Origin: Crotalaria pallida
Lineage: Eukaryota; Streptophyta; Magnoliopsida; Fabales; Fabaceae
Direction of reading: 5' to 3'
Length of the DNA stretch: 64,000 bases
Assembly: GCA_037953625.1 (NCBI GenBank)
Contig: CM075654.1
Location: 54,815,001-54,879,000, forward strand
Shown: piece by piece, positions 1 through 10,914 of the stretch
Position numbering within the stretch: position 1 is the first letter of the stretch
How the letters are laid out: every line of letters begins with the position of its first letter
Made by a program: the position numbers and the translations under genes
Notes under the pieces: generated by a model
The model's input: the letters and a program-made list of their open reading frames with translations, nothing else
Told to the model about the DNA's origin: nothing
Database searches by the model: none

Positions 1-729
1 TTTACCAAACCAATTCAAGAAAGAGAGCTAGGTGATGCTGTTTTGTACTCTGTTTTTCAGCTTTAGAACACCTAACTTTGAAGGCTTGTAACTTGATCTA
101 CAGGAAGTCAATTTGTGTGGTTCCTGGTTCTAATTCAAAAGGGGAATTAGAACTCGAATTGTGTTTTGGTTTTACAGAATTTCGTTGAGTGAGGAGGGAG
201 AATCGAATATGGAAAGTATGCACCAGAAAACAGAGGAATGAGATTAGAAATTCGGGTTTGGAAGATTTGAATGAGTTTGTGGCTTCCCAAATCACTTATT
301 TATAGTCTAAGATTACCCTCCTTCGAAGTAAAGTCCAGATCTGTGCTTGGCACCAAGAGAAAACGCGTTTTGGTGCGAATCTTAAATTGAAACCGACTTA
401 TACTTTCAGCCACACTGCTCGAACTACTCGAGTCTTTTGCCCAAGACTCGAGTCTTTTTGGCGCACCAGCTCAAACTTGGTCAGCAGCACCACAGAAGAC
501 TCGAGTATTCCAACTTATACTCGAGTCTTTTTGGCTGAAAGGCCAAAAAGTCATTCTTAATTCATTTCTTTTTCTTCTAATAGTTTTCCCTTTATATTTC
601 CAAATAATTAAATTCACCAGTAAACATAAAATATATATATATATAACTATGTAAAATTTCAAAACATTAAACAAAAATAATTATATATTTTTCTTTATTA
701 TTTCGGGGATAATTCCAGTGGGTGTTACA
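1..729 (-). mobile_element. Chromovirus family A LTR, part (cut by window edge)
   Basis: Read on the minus strand, the LTR starts at 729 with TGTAACACCCACTGG, directly after a polypurine tract. It has the same order of features as the full minus-strand LTR at 49438-52284: an AT-rich start, then a run of ACTCGAGT palindromes at about 420-530. It is the 3' LTR of a minus-strand element whose internal part lies to the right; the rest of the LTR is outside the window. It is closer to the 49438-52284 copy than to the plus-strand copy at 14071. Confidence 0.8.
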
Positions 730-858
730 ACCTCCCCCACTTAAAAGGAATTTTGTCCCCGAAATTCGATTCGGAAAAATAGAACTTACTCGAACGGATA
801 CGAATACTTCTCCCTCATTCGATTTTCTAGCTCCCAAGTGATGTCATTAGCACCACAT
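730..858 (-). pseudogene. Chromovirus pol 3' end: chromodomain tail and polypurine tract
   Basis: Read on the minus strand from about 852 to 786, this encodes ITWELENRMREKYSYPFE and then a TAA stop. The WELE...MRE.Y..LF pattern is the C-terminal end of the chromodomain that chromoviruses carry after integrase. A tail of noncoding sequence leads to the polypurine tract (rc of cctcccccac) next to the LTR start at 729. At about 858 the match to other family A ends (35700-35760, 13925-13975) stops abruptly, so the rest of the element was lost where it joins a family B LTR. Confidence 0.75.
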
Positions 859-929
859 AAAGTACGAGAAAGTAAAGAAAAGAGAAATGATAAGATAATG
901 AAAGGTAAAGAGAATAGACACGATGCAGG

Positions 930-1305
930 TTTGTCATGAGACCCTGCGGCTCGAGCGCAGGTTGGTCATAAGACCCTGTGACTGAACACAGGTTGGTTAT
1001 AAGACCCTGTGGTTTAATAAAAGAGGAACCGAGCGCAGGTTGGTCATAAAATCTTGTGGCTCAACACAGGTTGGTCATAAGACCCTGTGGTTTAATAAAA
1101 GAGGAAATCGAGCGCAGGTTGGTCATAAGACCCTGTGGTTTAATAAAAGAGGAAATCGAGCGCAAGTTGGTCATAAGTCCCTGTGGCTCAACACAGGTTG
1201 GTCATAAGATCCTGGGGTTTAATAAAGAGAAATCGAGCACAGGTTGGTCATAAGACCCTATGACTCAACACAGGTTGGTCATAAGACCCTGTGGTTCAAT
1301 AAATG
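930..1305 (+). repeat. Hairpin minisatellite in family B LTR (GGTCATAAGACC core)
   Basis: There are about eleven tandem units, each centred on GGTC-ATAA-GACC with an outer stem CACAG/CTGTG, separated by spacers of two kinds (short, actgaa/gctcaa; longer, gtttaataaaagaggaaatcgag). Some units have GCGCAGG or CCTGCGG arms in place of CACAGG/CCTGTGG. The array reads through in one frame on the plus strand, but the peptide is a repeat artefact and not a gene. Confidence 0.85.
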
Positions 1306-1480
1306 AGAAAAGTAAAGAAAGGAAAAGAAAAGAAAGGAAATGAAAGGAAAGAAAAAGAAAATTAAAAAAAAGTAAAGAAAAGAAAAGAGAACAAAAGAAA
1401 TGATGAGATAAAATGAAAAGAGAACTAAGAATGAAAAGAAAGGTAAGAAAATGAGAAAAAGTAATAATATGAGAATAAAT
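1305..1480 (+). repeat. Purine-rich low-complexity stretch
   Basis: The stretch is almost only A and G on the plus strand (gaaaagaaaggaaa type). It sits between the hairpin array and the conserved 3' part of the LTR. The other family B copy has a similar but shorter purine-rich block at about 9190-9260, so it belongs to the LTR. Confidence 0.7.
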
Positions 1481-2032
1481 AACGAAGAACTACGTAAATT
1501 GTTTAGAACAAATAAGTGCATAGTAATAGGGTAGCAAATGTGATAGATTAAGTCAAGAGATAGGGACTTTGTTCATTGCTGTACTTTTTAGAATTTATCT
1601 TTCTAAGTCCTGTGTAATGTTACCCTTCTTGCTATTATTTTTACATGTACAGAAGCGAAGCTTACACCAGTTCCAGTCCGAGCAGGAGTACACTCCACTA
1701 CGTGGAGTGTAGAGTTGTCAGGAGTGGACCATATTTTATGTCATGAACATCATTTTGGGAAATTAAAATTATGTATTAATTGCATGCCCTGAAACATGTA
1801 CTAATCGGGCGTTAGCATTGATCTGACTGTAATACTACTATGTTTTAAGTTTTTTTTTAAATAATTCTGGTCTGACAGGTTTGACAGGAAATTTTGGGAA
1901 CATCCGAAAAACAGAGGAAACTCTGTCGGATTTTCGTAGACTTTTATGAGTAATCAAGTTTCCAAAAGAATTTTTCAAGCACCAATTTTATTAAAACTTA
2001 AAAATTAACTGATTAAAAGTGAGGGTGTTACA

Positions 2033-2108
2033 ATCTCATATCGGAGCTATATAATCATCATGCATTATTATATTTGCCATATCATTATTATTCATTGTCA
2101 ATTCCACG
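2033..2108 (+). other. Start of internal region after family B LTR, degenerate tRNA-Met PBS
   Basis: Directly after the LTR end comes ATCTCATATCGGAGCTA, which resembles the plant tRNA-iMet primer-binding context TTTGGTATCAGAGC with several changes. The internal sequence is interrupted after 76 bases by the family C solo LTR and continues at 10915. No coding sequence survives. Confidence 0.4.
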
Positions 2109-2113
2109 AGGTC
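2109..2113. other. Target-site duplication AGGTC (left) of solo LTR C
   Basis: AGGTC precedes TGTAACACCCCG at 2114. The same five bases follow the other end of the LTR at 10910-10914. A perfect 5 bp duplication is what Ty3 and copia integrases leave, so both ends of the family C LTR are defined. Confidence 0.85.
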
Positions 2114-2544
2114 TGTAACACCCCGATTTGGCCACTTGAAAAATATACTGCTTTAATTCGAAAATGCAGTGAAAATATGGGCCAAATTTTATTTTTTTTT
2201 AAACATGTAACGTGGTTGAGTAGCATGAGTATGAGAACCATTAAGTCTTCCAAAACCTTTCTCAATTACAAGAGTGTTCTCATACTTTATGCTAGAGTTC
2301 AAGTTCCAAACCGGAGTGTCACACGGCACTACACTTTGCAACTTGATTCTTCTCAACTCGAGTATCATAGCCCATTAAAATAAATTTCTTCCACAAAGGT
2401 TTGGGGTTACATCATGGTATTGCAATGATACTAAGTAAACACAGGGAATACAAAATACTTCAGGGAAAATGAAAGACTACCACCAGGCCCATTGAACTGA
2501 ATACGATGGTCCACGGAATAATGCCTCGCTAGGGTCGGTCTCGA

Positions 2545-2823
2545 TCACGTCCGCCTCCGGCTATCTATGTCCTCGTCCAATTCTTCTAACTTCTCGGCCT
2601 CGAGGTCATTGTGTTTAGGAAAAAGCATCGGGTATCCACCATGATAGTCAGCTGACCCACCGATCTCGGAGTATTCACGCCACTCCCAATCTTGATAAGC
2701 CACTTCCATCATTCCTCGTCTCATATGTCGAACGTGAACATGACAGGATTCATAGACTAAGGGAATGGATACCATAACAACAAGCAGACAGAACAGAAGA
2801 CTAGAGAGAGTAAGTATTCCCAA
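2545..2823 (-). other. 92-codon ORF inside LTR C, function unknown
   Basis: The ORF starts with a hydrophobic stretch (residues 4-25, a possible membrane segment) followed by a charged part rich in E, D and R. The hydrophobic start is encoded by a pyrimidine tract (ctctctctag...cttgttgtt), so it may be a by-product of a splice-acceptor-like sequence and not a true signal. The composition of the rest (W, Y, D, E and R) looks more protein-like than the surrounding AT-rich DNA. I recognise no family. It could equally be chance. Confidence 0.2.
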
Positions 2824-3139
2824 GCATGTTATGCCAACGATGTGGGATTACAATAGGTAAGATATTAAGGAATAACAAAAACATGCAAACAAGCAACACA
2901 TAAAAGTAATCACATTATTACTACCTTACATACAAACTTTTACTCTTCTATCATTACTTTTTCTTCTTCCAAAACCTTTCATAACTCGCTTCTGCTGCGC
3001 AACTCTGATTCCATCATCACATCATCCCATCCTCTTTTCCATGTTGTCTCTTAAAAATTATTTCTTAACAATATTAGTTATCTTTTCTTATTTAAGTTTT
3101 ATGAATTCGTATTCGTCAATGATGCAAGGGATTTAATCA

Positions 3140-3520
3140 TCATTGAGGAGGGTCGCTCTCAAAGTTAGCACACACGTCTACATCTCCTCAGTCATCCACC
3201 CAACCTAGTCGGAAGCAAACAGGAGTACAGGACCTTTACCACGCGGGCACGACAACTGTCTCAACACATAAATGGTCCCAGACCAGGAGGATCTCGTCCT
3301 CAAATCAATTCATATAATATCAATAATCAAGGCTCACTGTTCAACCAGTGGCAAAACATAATGCCTCGTTCCAGTCCCTCTCACTGTTCTAGATTTGCAA
3401 TCTAGGGGGCGACAGTATATTTCTAGGGAGCTCGCAGAACTTGCCACGGCATTGGACCCAGTCCCCACCACGTTAGTGCGCCACTTGTGGAGTTCGTTCT
3501 GCCTAGAAACATACTCTAGA
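3140..3520 (-). repeat. Hairpin-rich block in LTR C
   Basis: This is a GC-richer block in an AT-rich LTR with several short perfect inverted repeats: GAGGA-tctcg-TCCTC (about 3288), CACTG-ttcaac-CAGTG (about 3338) and CTAGATT-tgc-AATCTAG (about 3390). It occupies a place comparable to the hairpin arrays in families A and B. Confidence 0.6.
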
Positions 3521-3749
3521 CTTCTTGACGTTTCACCGTCATTGTCCTCCCCTAATGCAATCTCCTCCTAAGTATCCGCAGATACCTATGGTTCCTTCCT
3601 CTCCACTACTTCGCACTCTCATACCTCACCACGTATGTTCATGTCTTTTAAAAATCTTTTATCTTTTTAAAATCAATCCTAATGGTCGGCCCATCCTTCG
3701 TGCATCCCTTCAATGAGTCCCAACCGCTATCTTTGCACATATTTCCTCT

Positions 3750-4300
3750 CATCATTTCTCACATAGCACAGAGCGGGAATCCCATCAACAACTCATATCT
3801 CATTTTCTCAATCTATCTTTCAAAATCTTATTTCATAATCTCTTCTCAAAACAATCTTTCAGAAATATCATTTCTCAAAATCTCCTTTCACAGACTTTCA
3901 CAAAATATTGTTCTCACAAACTTTTGCATAAAATGTCATTTCATGAAACTTTCTCAAAATCTGGTTTCACCTCTTCTGAAAATCTCCTTTCACAACTTTT
4001 CGAAAAATCTTTTTCTCAAGTTTCAAAAAAATCTCTTTTCAAAAACTCTCATAAAATCCATTTCCAAAACTTTTCTGAAAATACTATTTATAAAGAATCT
4101 CTGTTCAAAAATGATGTTTATTAAAAACAAGGTTTTCCAAACATTTTTGCAAAGATAAGATTTCATAAAATCCTTTCAAAAATGATGTTTCATGTAAAAT
4201 AACAATTCACAAACCTTTTCCCAAAAATCTCCTTTCAAAAATACACTTTCACTAATCTCGTCAAAAATTTCTTTTCGAAAACATTTTTCAAAAATCCATT
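3750..4300. repeat. Degenerate TTTCAAAA/TCTTTTC repeats
   Basis: The sequence is made of loosely repeated ttctcaaaatct and cctttcaaaaa words. Similar words return at 4880-5330 and 10800-10880, all inside LTR C. The long open frame across 3682-4158 is rich in S, F, I and L and follows from this composition; it is not a gene. Confidence 0.6.
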
Positions 4301-7289
4301 TTTGCTGAGCGCTAATGGAGGAGCAAGCTCAACTCAACACTAGTCTCATTCTAAAACAAAAACAAAGGAGCCAAGCTCCACTCAAATCACCTCTCGCATC
4401 AATAACAACATTACTTCCCCCAGCTCTGGCTCGTACTCATCATGATCATCAATTCTTACTCATCAGCGATTATATATTCCGCAACATCTCAACATCTTTC
4501 CCAGACTTTATCTTACATTTCTTTTATTCTTCTGATTTATTATTATTCCCATTATTTCCAATCTCGTCATGCATAATAAATTCATCAAATAAACGAATAA
4601 ACAACATACTAGCATTCAAGTATCATATAAACTTATTACCTAATTTAATATGGTCTTTGTCTCCTTCACACAAGTGGCCACACAATCAAACAATTGCCAC
4701 CGTGCTACTGACTCAGAACCACTAAGTTTCGACTTTTGAGATGGTCGAAACGCTTAATATATTACCTAAATACCACGGTGTTTGGGGGAAACTTCTCTCT
4801 CACCTCAACCGATGACGATCTTCAATGCGCTCCTTGGTCTCCATTGCGGCGTTCGTAACTGCTTCCCGATCGTTATTGGCACTCAAATATTTCGTTCTTA
4901 TTAAAATCATTCTTATTCAATTATCTTGAAAATAAAGCATCGTTGCAAAACTTTTTATTCGAAAACAAAGTATTCGTTTTCTCTTAATACTTTGAAATCA
5001 CTTAGGGTCTTTAAACTCACAATCAAAATCAAGTAAAACATTTACTTAAAAACACGTTTAGAAATTTAAAAACTTAAAATACTCTTTTCAGACACTTATT
5101 AAAAACATAGTCAGTTTCCTGACCTCTTTAAAAGCCACATTTATCTTAAGGGTTTTTAAATGTAAAACACCTCTTAAATCAAAACCACATGCTTTATAAA
5201 CCATATAAAAATCTTTTCAAAACAATACTTTCTCAATCAATCAAATCACTTTACTCACTTTATTCCTTTCAAAGACCAATTAAGTCCAAGAAAATACCAA
5301 CAAGGGTTAAATCAAAAACCTTTTGCAAATATTAACATTCAAATCATTTTCAAACATGTTAAATCATCCATAATTCATGCATCAATTTCACACTCATCAT
5401 GCATGCATACAAAACAAGAATCAAACACAAACTCCTATTATTTTCTATACATGGCCGAATCCTATCACACCTAAGGCAAGGTTTATATTCATAATCTCAA
5501 ACACTCATGATTACTAGCACTTAAACAAACATGCATGTATGGAAAATATTCACTTAAATACTTTATCCCACTTTAAACATCATAACTGAAAATAATTATT
5601 AAAAGAAAAGGAATGTCTTTAATTAATTTCATGCAAACATCTTTCAAATCAATTAGCTTTACCCCTAAATTAGCATGCAAATGAAAAATCAATTCATTTC
5701 TTTTATTTCTTGATCAAACCAAATTGGACATAGAGAAATAATCCAATCACATACCAAACCAATCTTATTCACTCAAAGCTAACTCAAACAATAACTCACA
5801 AGAAAATAAAAATAGCTTAGGTGAAACTTGTTCCTAGAACGGAATGAAGCACAAAATCACTTTTAAGTCTTTAATAAAAAATTTAGATTTTTACATACTT
5901 GAAATCCATAGATCCACCAATAAAACACACATGCAAAACAAAACAAACAAACTTTAATATTTATAAAGGCAAAACCGTGAGCTCCATACAAAAATTCATC
6001 AAATTTTAATTTTATTTCTTTAAATAAATTTATCATAACATCATCAAGACTCATATCAAGATCTCTCACCCCCAAAATTTTCATGCTTGTACTTTAAATC
6101 TTTAAATCACATAAATTTCATCATGCATGTAACTAAAATAAAGACAAAACATGATTTCCTACTTTTCCTAGGTTTGGCCGAATGATAAAGTACACAAAAG
6201 CAAGATCTTGGGTTCTATTTTCACATGCAAAGCTTTAGAACAACATTTTCTTTTCAAACATCAAGAAATCATCATCACACACATAAAATCTTGTGTAAAA
6301 ATCCTTTTTGTACCAAAAATCATTTTTAAAACTTATTATCATAATTTTCTCTTTAAAATCGTGACATGGATCAAAGAAAACCAAAACTTTTTAATCAAAA
6401 CAAACACACAAAGTTCAAACTTCATGCCTTTGCAAAGATCTACCATAAATCAAGACATGCAAGAGAAGATCAAGGTAAAAACATAAACTTCAACACAAAC
6501 TTCAAACAAAACCGTGAAGAAGAAATTTTACAAATTAAAGATCAAAGCTTCCAAGCATAAACATTCAAGATCAAGCAAAAGAAATTACATGTAAAGCATT
6601 TAAACTTTAAGATCATGAGAAAATAAGTACATGCATCACAAAAATTAAATTTAAACAAAGTCCATCACAAAGTTCTTTACAAAAACTAAGATTATTACAT
6701 TAAAACTTTCTTAAACAACTACCTTAAACAAAATCCTAATCTTCAAGCTTCAAATCTCTCTCTCCTCCTCCTATTGTAACATCCCTAATTTTGGCCCTAG
6801 CATAATTATGATAATAATAGATTAGAATAATAATAAAAATAATCAAGTTCAAGAAATAACAAATTAAGGTCCACTTTAATATTACAAAAGTATCAAGAAA
6901 CATTGGAATCTGATTTCTTTAACATTATAAATTATTAGTTTTATTGAATTAAATAATTGTTGTTGGAAATCAATTATTTAGTTGTTAGGTATTTTCATAA
7001 AAATACATTATGTTAAGTACGAAAGTATATTTAATTATATTTTAAAGTAAATTTGTTTGAAACAATTACCCTATTTGAAAAAAAAAATAGACTTTCTATT
7101 ATTTACTTTGATGTTTATAAAGTTATATTATTAAATAAATTTTTGTTATTTCCTGGTATCTAACTAATTTCTAACCTCATATGATGCTAAAGTTCTAGTA
7201 TTAATATTTCTTTTGGGCCAATAAACAAATAAATAAAAGGGAGTCAAAGAAAAAAAAAGAAGAAACGTGTGAGTAGTGTGAAGGGGGGG

Positions 7290-8035
7290 TTGAAACCCTA
7301 TTTCCCCTTCTTCCTCCATGTACAGCCGCCGCTCGTTCCCCTCTCCTTCGTCTCTCTCTCTGGTTTCTCCCTCATTCTCGGCCGCCAACCCCAACCACCA
7401 TGACTACCTTCGTTCATCTCCCTCCCAGCCGCACACTCTCCTCTCTCATCACACCACGCTTCACTCTCTCTCCGCCCCGTTCCCTCTCTCTCCCTGAAAC
7501 CGCGTCACCGCCGCTACTTCTGCTAAGCTCGCGACTCCACCATCTCTGTCGTCGCCCTCCCCCAATTCGCGCCTTCGTCCCTCCTTCCTGTTCGCTGCTG
7601 GTTGCGAACGTGGTTGCTACCACCGCCGCCCCTGTTGGTTGCTGCCACCGTCGTTCCTCGCGACCCACCCGCCATCACTGGTTTGCTCTCTTCTAGTTGC
7701 GAACCGGATCGAACCGCCACCCTTGCCGTGCTCTGTGTGCCGCCACGGATGGTGGTGCCGCCGCTTGGATCCGAGTTTAACCGGGTTGCTATGAACCGGG
7801 CCTAAACCACCTTGTTGTGCCCTGAACCGGAGACTAATGGAGCTTTAGAGTCAAACCGACGCCGTTATCGAACTGGGTCGGATGTGGGTTTTTGCTGAAC
7901 CGGGGTTTGTTGCTGCTGCTGGTTGGGTTCAACCGAATCGGGTCGGTGCGGATGCTTGGATCGGGATCGAATGGACCGTTGCCGAATCGGAGCTCGCTGC
8001 ACGCCTTCAAATTGGTTCTAATGGAACCCTGACGT
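7290..8035 (+). other. GC-rich leader-like block in LTR B with GAACCGG repeats
   Basis: The GC content is sharply higher than on both sides. The first half is C/T rich (ctctctctcc type) with an ATG in a good context (ccaccatgac) at about 7400. The second half has degenerate copies of gaaccgg/gaatcggg about every 20-60 bases (7690-8000). CT-rich sequence downstream of a promoter is common in plant retrotransposon leaders. No protein family is recognisable in any frame. Confidence 0.4.
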
Positions 8036-8784
8036 AAGAGGGGACTTTTACCTGGCTTAGGGGATAAATTCTGGGATGTTGGTAGTGATGATTAAGTGTA
8101 GAAGAATACGTATATTATTGAGCCTTAGGGTAATTAGTGATAACAAAGGATAATAGTTTAGGGAAAAATAGAACCTCTCATTAATTAATTATAATTTTAA
8201 AAGCATGTCATGATTATTGGAAGTTAACGTTTGATGAATTATACGAGAATATGCAATTGTGAATATATGTGTTTATGATGACGTGTATGTGATGTTGGAT
8301 ATTAATGTGGAAGGAGAGTGAATATAAACTTAGAAATGATAAATGGGATATGTATTGCTTCGTATAATAATTAAGTGATAAAGGGAAGATTTTAAAGTAT
8401 AAGTATGAGCCTGGGGGAAAATTTAAATATATGCAAACTTGAAATTGGTATGCTAAGTGTATGTTGTGTGAGTTGGTTAGATTTATTAAAATGTATTGAT
8501 AATTAGTAATTATGTTAATTTGTGATTATTCATAAAAGTGTAGTGATCTGTATGTTGGACTTACATGAGAATATGAGATTTGATTACGTGGTGAATGTTG
8601 TGCTAAATTATGTTGAGCCCTAAACTCATGGATGATCATTAATATGTTGGTTGGAATAGATATGAATGACTCTCTGAGAGTGAAAAATATAATGGTATGA
8701 TTTAATTGATGAAACCCATGAGATTGGAACAAATGAAATAATTGGAAACGAAATTCAAAGATTTAAAGATTTATAATTGTTTAG

Positions 8785-9123
8785 TGGTGGTATGAGGTAC
8801 CTTCCAGTGTGGAGGTGAAGTACCCACCGGCCAAATTGTATGAGGTACCTTCCGGTGTGTAGGTGAAATACGATGGTATGAGGTACCTTCCGGTGTGGAG
8901 GTGAAGTACGACGGTATGAGGTACCTTCCGGTGTCGAGGTGAAGTACCCATAGGCCAACCTGTATGAGGTACCTTCCTACGTGGAGGTGAAGTACAAATG
9001 GAGTGTTGACCTCTGACCTGAGGGACACAAAATGAAATAAAATGATTAAGTGTTGACCTCTGACCTGAGGGACACAAAATGAAATAAAATGATTAAGTGT
9101 TGACCTCTGACCTGAGGGACACA
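8785..9123 (+). repeat. Two hairpin minisatellites in LTR B
   Basis: Array 1 (about 8785-8998) has five units of gaggtaccttcc-ggtgt-ggaggtgaagtac, in which GGTACCTTCC is nearly complementary to GGAGGTGAAGTACC. Array 2 (9002-9123) has three near-identical 47 bp units with nested stems GTGT...ACAC and CCTC-tgacct-GAGG. A further hairpin GCCTC-tgtttt-GAGGC lies at about 9152. None of these sequences resembles the array at the same place in the other family B copy (930-1305). Confidence 0.85.
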
Positions 9124-10057
9124 TAATCTAAATAAGGAAAATTAAGAGGGCCTCTGTTTTGAGGCATTGCACTGAAATAAAGTGAGTATATGGAAAGAAA
9201 GTGTTAAAAGTAAAAGAGAAAGAAGAATACGATAATGAAGAAAAGAATAATAAGAGTTGAATAATTGGGAATTTAATGAAATGAGTGTTGTTGTGAATGT
9301 TATGATTATTATAAGTTGGTTAGGCTTAATTCATCACAATCTTATTGAGGGTTTATTTCTCCTAAGTTCTGCGTAATTGCTACCCCTTTTGCAGTTATTT
9401 TTTTCAGGTACAGAAGCAAGGTTTACATTGTCACAGGCCGAGCAGGATTCACTCTACCACGTGGAGTGTATTTATAATAGCATGAGTGGACATAGATAAC
9501 TATATTTTGATTAGTATTTTGGATTAACTACCATTTTGCTAAGTAAGCCCTGTAACTTGTATTATTTTGTAAAATCAGGCTTTAGTTTTAAAATGTCTGT
9601 ATACTTTATAAGTTTTCTTGTTTAAATTAATCTGGCTGAACAGGTGCAAAACAGGAAATTTTGGTAAAGTCCGAAAAACAGAGGAAGCTCTGTCCGTTTT
9701 TCCGGAAAAATATTCATAAGTATTTTAATTTAAAAAGAAATTTTCAAGTACCAATTTTCCTAAAACTCTAATTTAACTAAATAAATGTGAGGGTGTTACA
9801 CCTAGGTTGCTTCGGCCTCCTCTCTTTGGGATTAAGGGTTGGTTTTCTTCTTAATCTTTGAAGAAGGAAGTGATTAAAGAAAGAAATCAAAGGTATTTGG
9901 GTTGGAAGTTTGGGTTTTCACTCTCCTTTTTCTCTTCTCTCCTTCGGCCATTCTCTCTTTCTAAGGTCTCAAGAGTTTGAGGGGCTCTTGGGACTATGTG
10001 TTTGTGTTGGTGTGAGAAGGGAAATGAATGAAGGAAATGATAAATGAATCAAAGCCA

Positions 10058-10080
10058 ACACACACACACACACGGTTTTA
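10058..10080. repeat. (CA)n microsatellite
   Basis: A short run of CA dinucleotides, part of LTR C, just before CGGTTTTATGGGC. Read on the minus strand, CATAAAACCG followed by GTGTGTGT could be a promoter region of that LTR, but this is weak. Confidence 0.5.
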
Positions 10081-10909
10081 TGGGCAAAGTCAAGAGGTGT
10101 AGTTTTCCTCTTTTGTCCTCGGTCCAAATCATGGGTTCAAGGGCAAAGGGGTCCAACCAAATAGTTGCATGGGAGGGATCTTTTCATGGGGGACAAGGTG
10201 GAAAGAAAAGTCATCCTTAGGCATCATGAGTCACACACCCTAGGTTTCCACTTGTTTTCCATTTAAATTTTCTATTTTCTTAATGCTTAAGGAGATGCAT
10301 TCTACTTGGTTCCACTCATCCTCTCATGGCCGAACCACATGCACACACATGCACACATACATATATAATTTTTCTTTTCATTCTATCATGACAAACACAT
10401 AACATTAGGTCATGGAATGATGCATACACTTAACACATATTTAAACATGCATGTAACACTTTGACATATCATGTTTCACACTCCAAAATACACGGCACAC
10501 ATATACATACATCATACAATTCATACAGTTCAAATTTATCATTTAATTTTATGTCTTAAGATAAGAAAACACACATTCATATTTCAAAAATTCCAAAGAT
10601 GCAACTTTAAAGAAAATCAATTCACTTCATCAATTTAATTTCAAAATAAGCTTATAAAATCTTACTTTCACACAAATCAAAGACTTTTAAAGAAACCATT
10701 TATAAAAACCTCAAGTCAAAGAAAAAGAAAATTCTTTTCTTTGAGAAATCTCAAATGACAAAATCATAACTTGGTTTTCATGAAATCAAACTCAAAGAAA
10801 AAATCATTTGCTAAAACATTTTTCTGAAAATCCTTCTCAGATTCTCAAAAATTCTTTTTAAATAAAACCTCATTGATCTATTCGAGTCCAGAAGATGCGG
10901 GATGTTACA

Positions 10910-10914
10910 AGGTC
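10910..10914. other. Target-site duplication AGGTC (right) of solo LTR C
   Basis: Matches 2109-2113 exactly and directly follows the LTR end GATGTTACA at 10909. Confidence 0.85.

Larger units (their letters stand above)
859..2032 (+). mobile_element. Family B LTR, 5'-truncated copy
   Basis: This block has the same layout as the 3' part of the solo LTR at 6775-9800: a hairpin minisatellite (930-1305), a purine-rich stretch (1305-1480), a pyrimidine tract before GTACAGAAGC (about 1645), then accgtgg-type sequence containing ACGTGGAGTG, and the end GAGGGTGTTACA. About 1.8 kb of the 5' side is missing. The plus orientation is supported by a degenerate primer-binding site directly after the end (2033 onward). 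Family lineage is not assignable because no coding sequence is attached. Confidence 0.7.
6775..9800 (+). mobile_element. Solo LTR, family B, 3.0 kb, nested in LTR C
   Basis: It runs from TGTAACATCCC to GAGGGTGTTACA and is flanked by CCTAT on the left and CCTAG on the right, four of five bases matching. No internal region is present. From the left it contains an AT-rich U3, a GC-rich block with a C/T-rich start (about 7290-8035; a likely transcribed leader by composition), a GTAAGA at 8034, two hairpin minisatellites (8785-9123), a purine-rich stretch, the tract TTTTTTTCAG before GTACAGAAGC at 9407, and a 3' part shared with 1560-2032. The ORFs at 7400-7800 sit in the GC-rich leader and look like chance frames. 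Confidence 0.75.
2114..10909 (-). mobile_element. Solo LTR, family C, about 5.8 kb, with nested family B LTR
   Basis: The ends TGTAACACCCCG and GATGCGGGATGTTACA are inverted versions of each other and are flanked by AGGTC on both sides. Subtracting the nested 3.0 kb LTR (6775-9800) leaves about 5.77 kb with no internal region, so this is a solo LTR left by LTR-LTR recombination. LTRs this long are known for Ty3 lineages such as Ogre. Orientation is inferred: on the minus strand the hairpin block (3520-3140) precedes a pyrimidine tract (2820-2770), the same order as in families A and B. Apart from the features listed separately, it holds only AT-rich sequence with short spurious ORFs. Confidence 0.75.

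Noticed and set aside
930..1305. Regular repeats with dyad symmetry resembling a CRISPR array
   Set aside because: The spacers are themselves repeated, unit length varies, no cas genes are near, and the array sits inside a plant LTR.
3682..4158. 158-codon ORF rich in S, F, I, L
   Set aside because: Produced by degenerate TTTCAAAA-type repeats; composition only.
7400..7805. ORFs on both strands (98, 84, 65, 67 codons) in the GC-rich block
   Set aside because: Overlapping frames on both strands in C/T-rich leader sequence of an LTR, with no recognisable domain.
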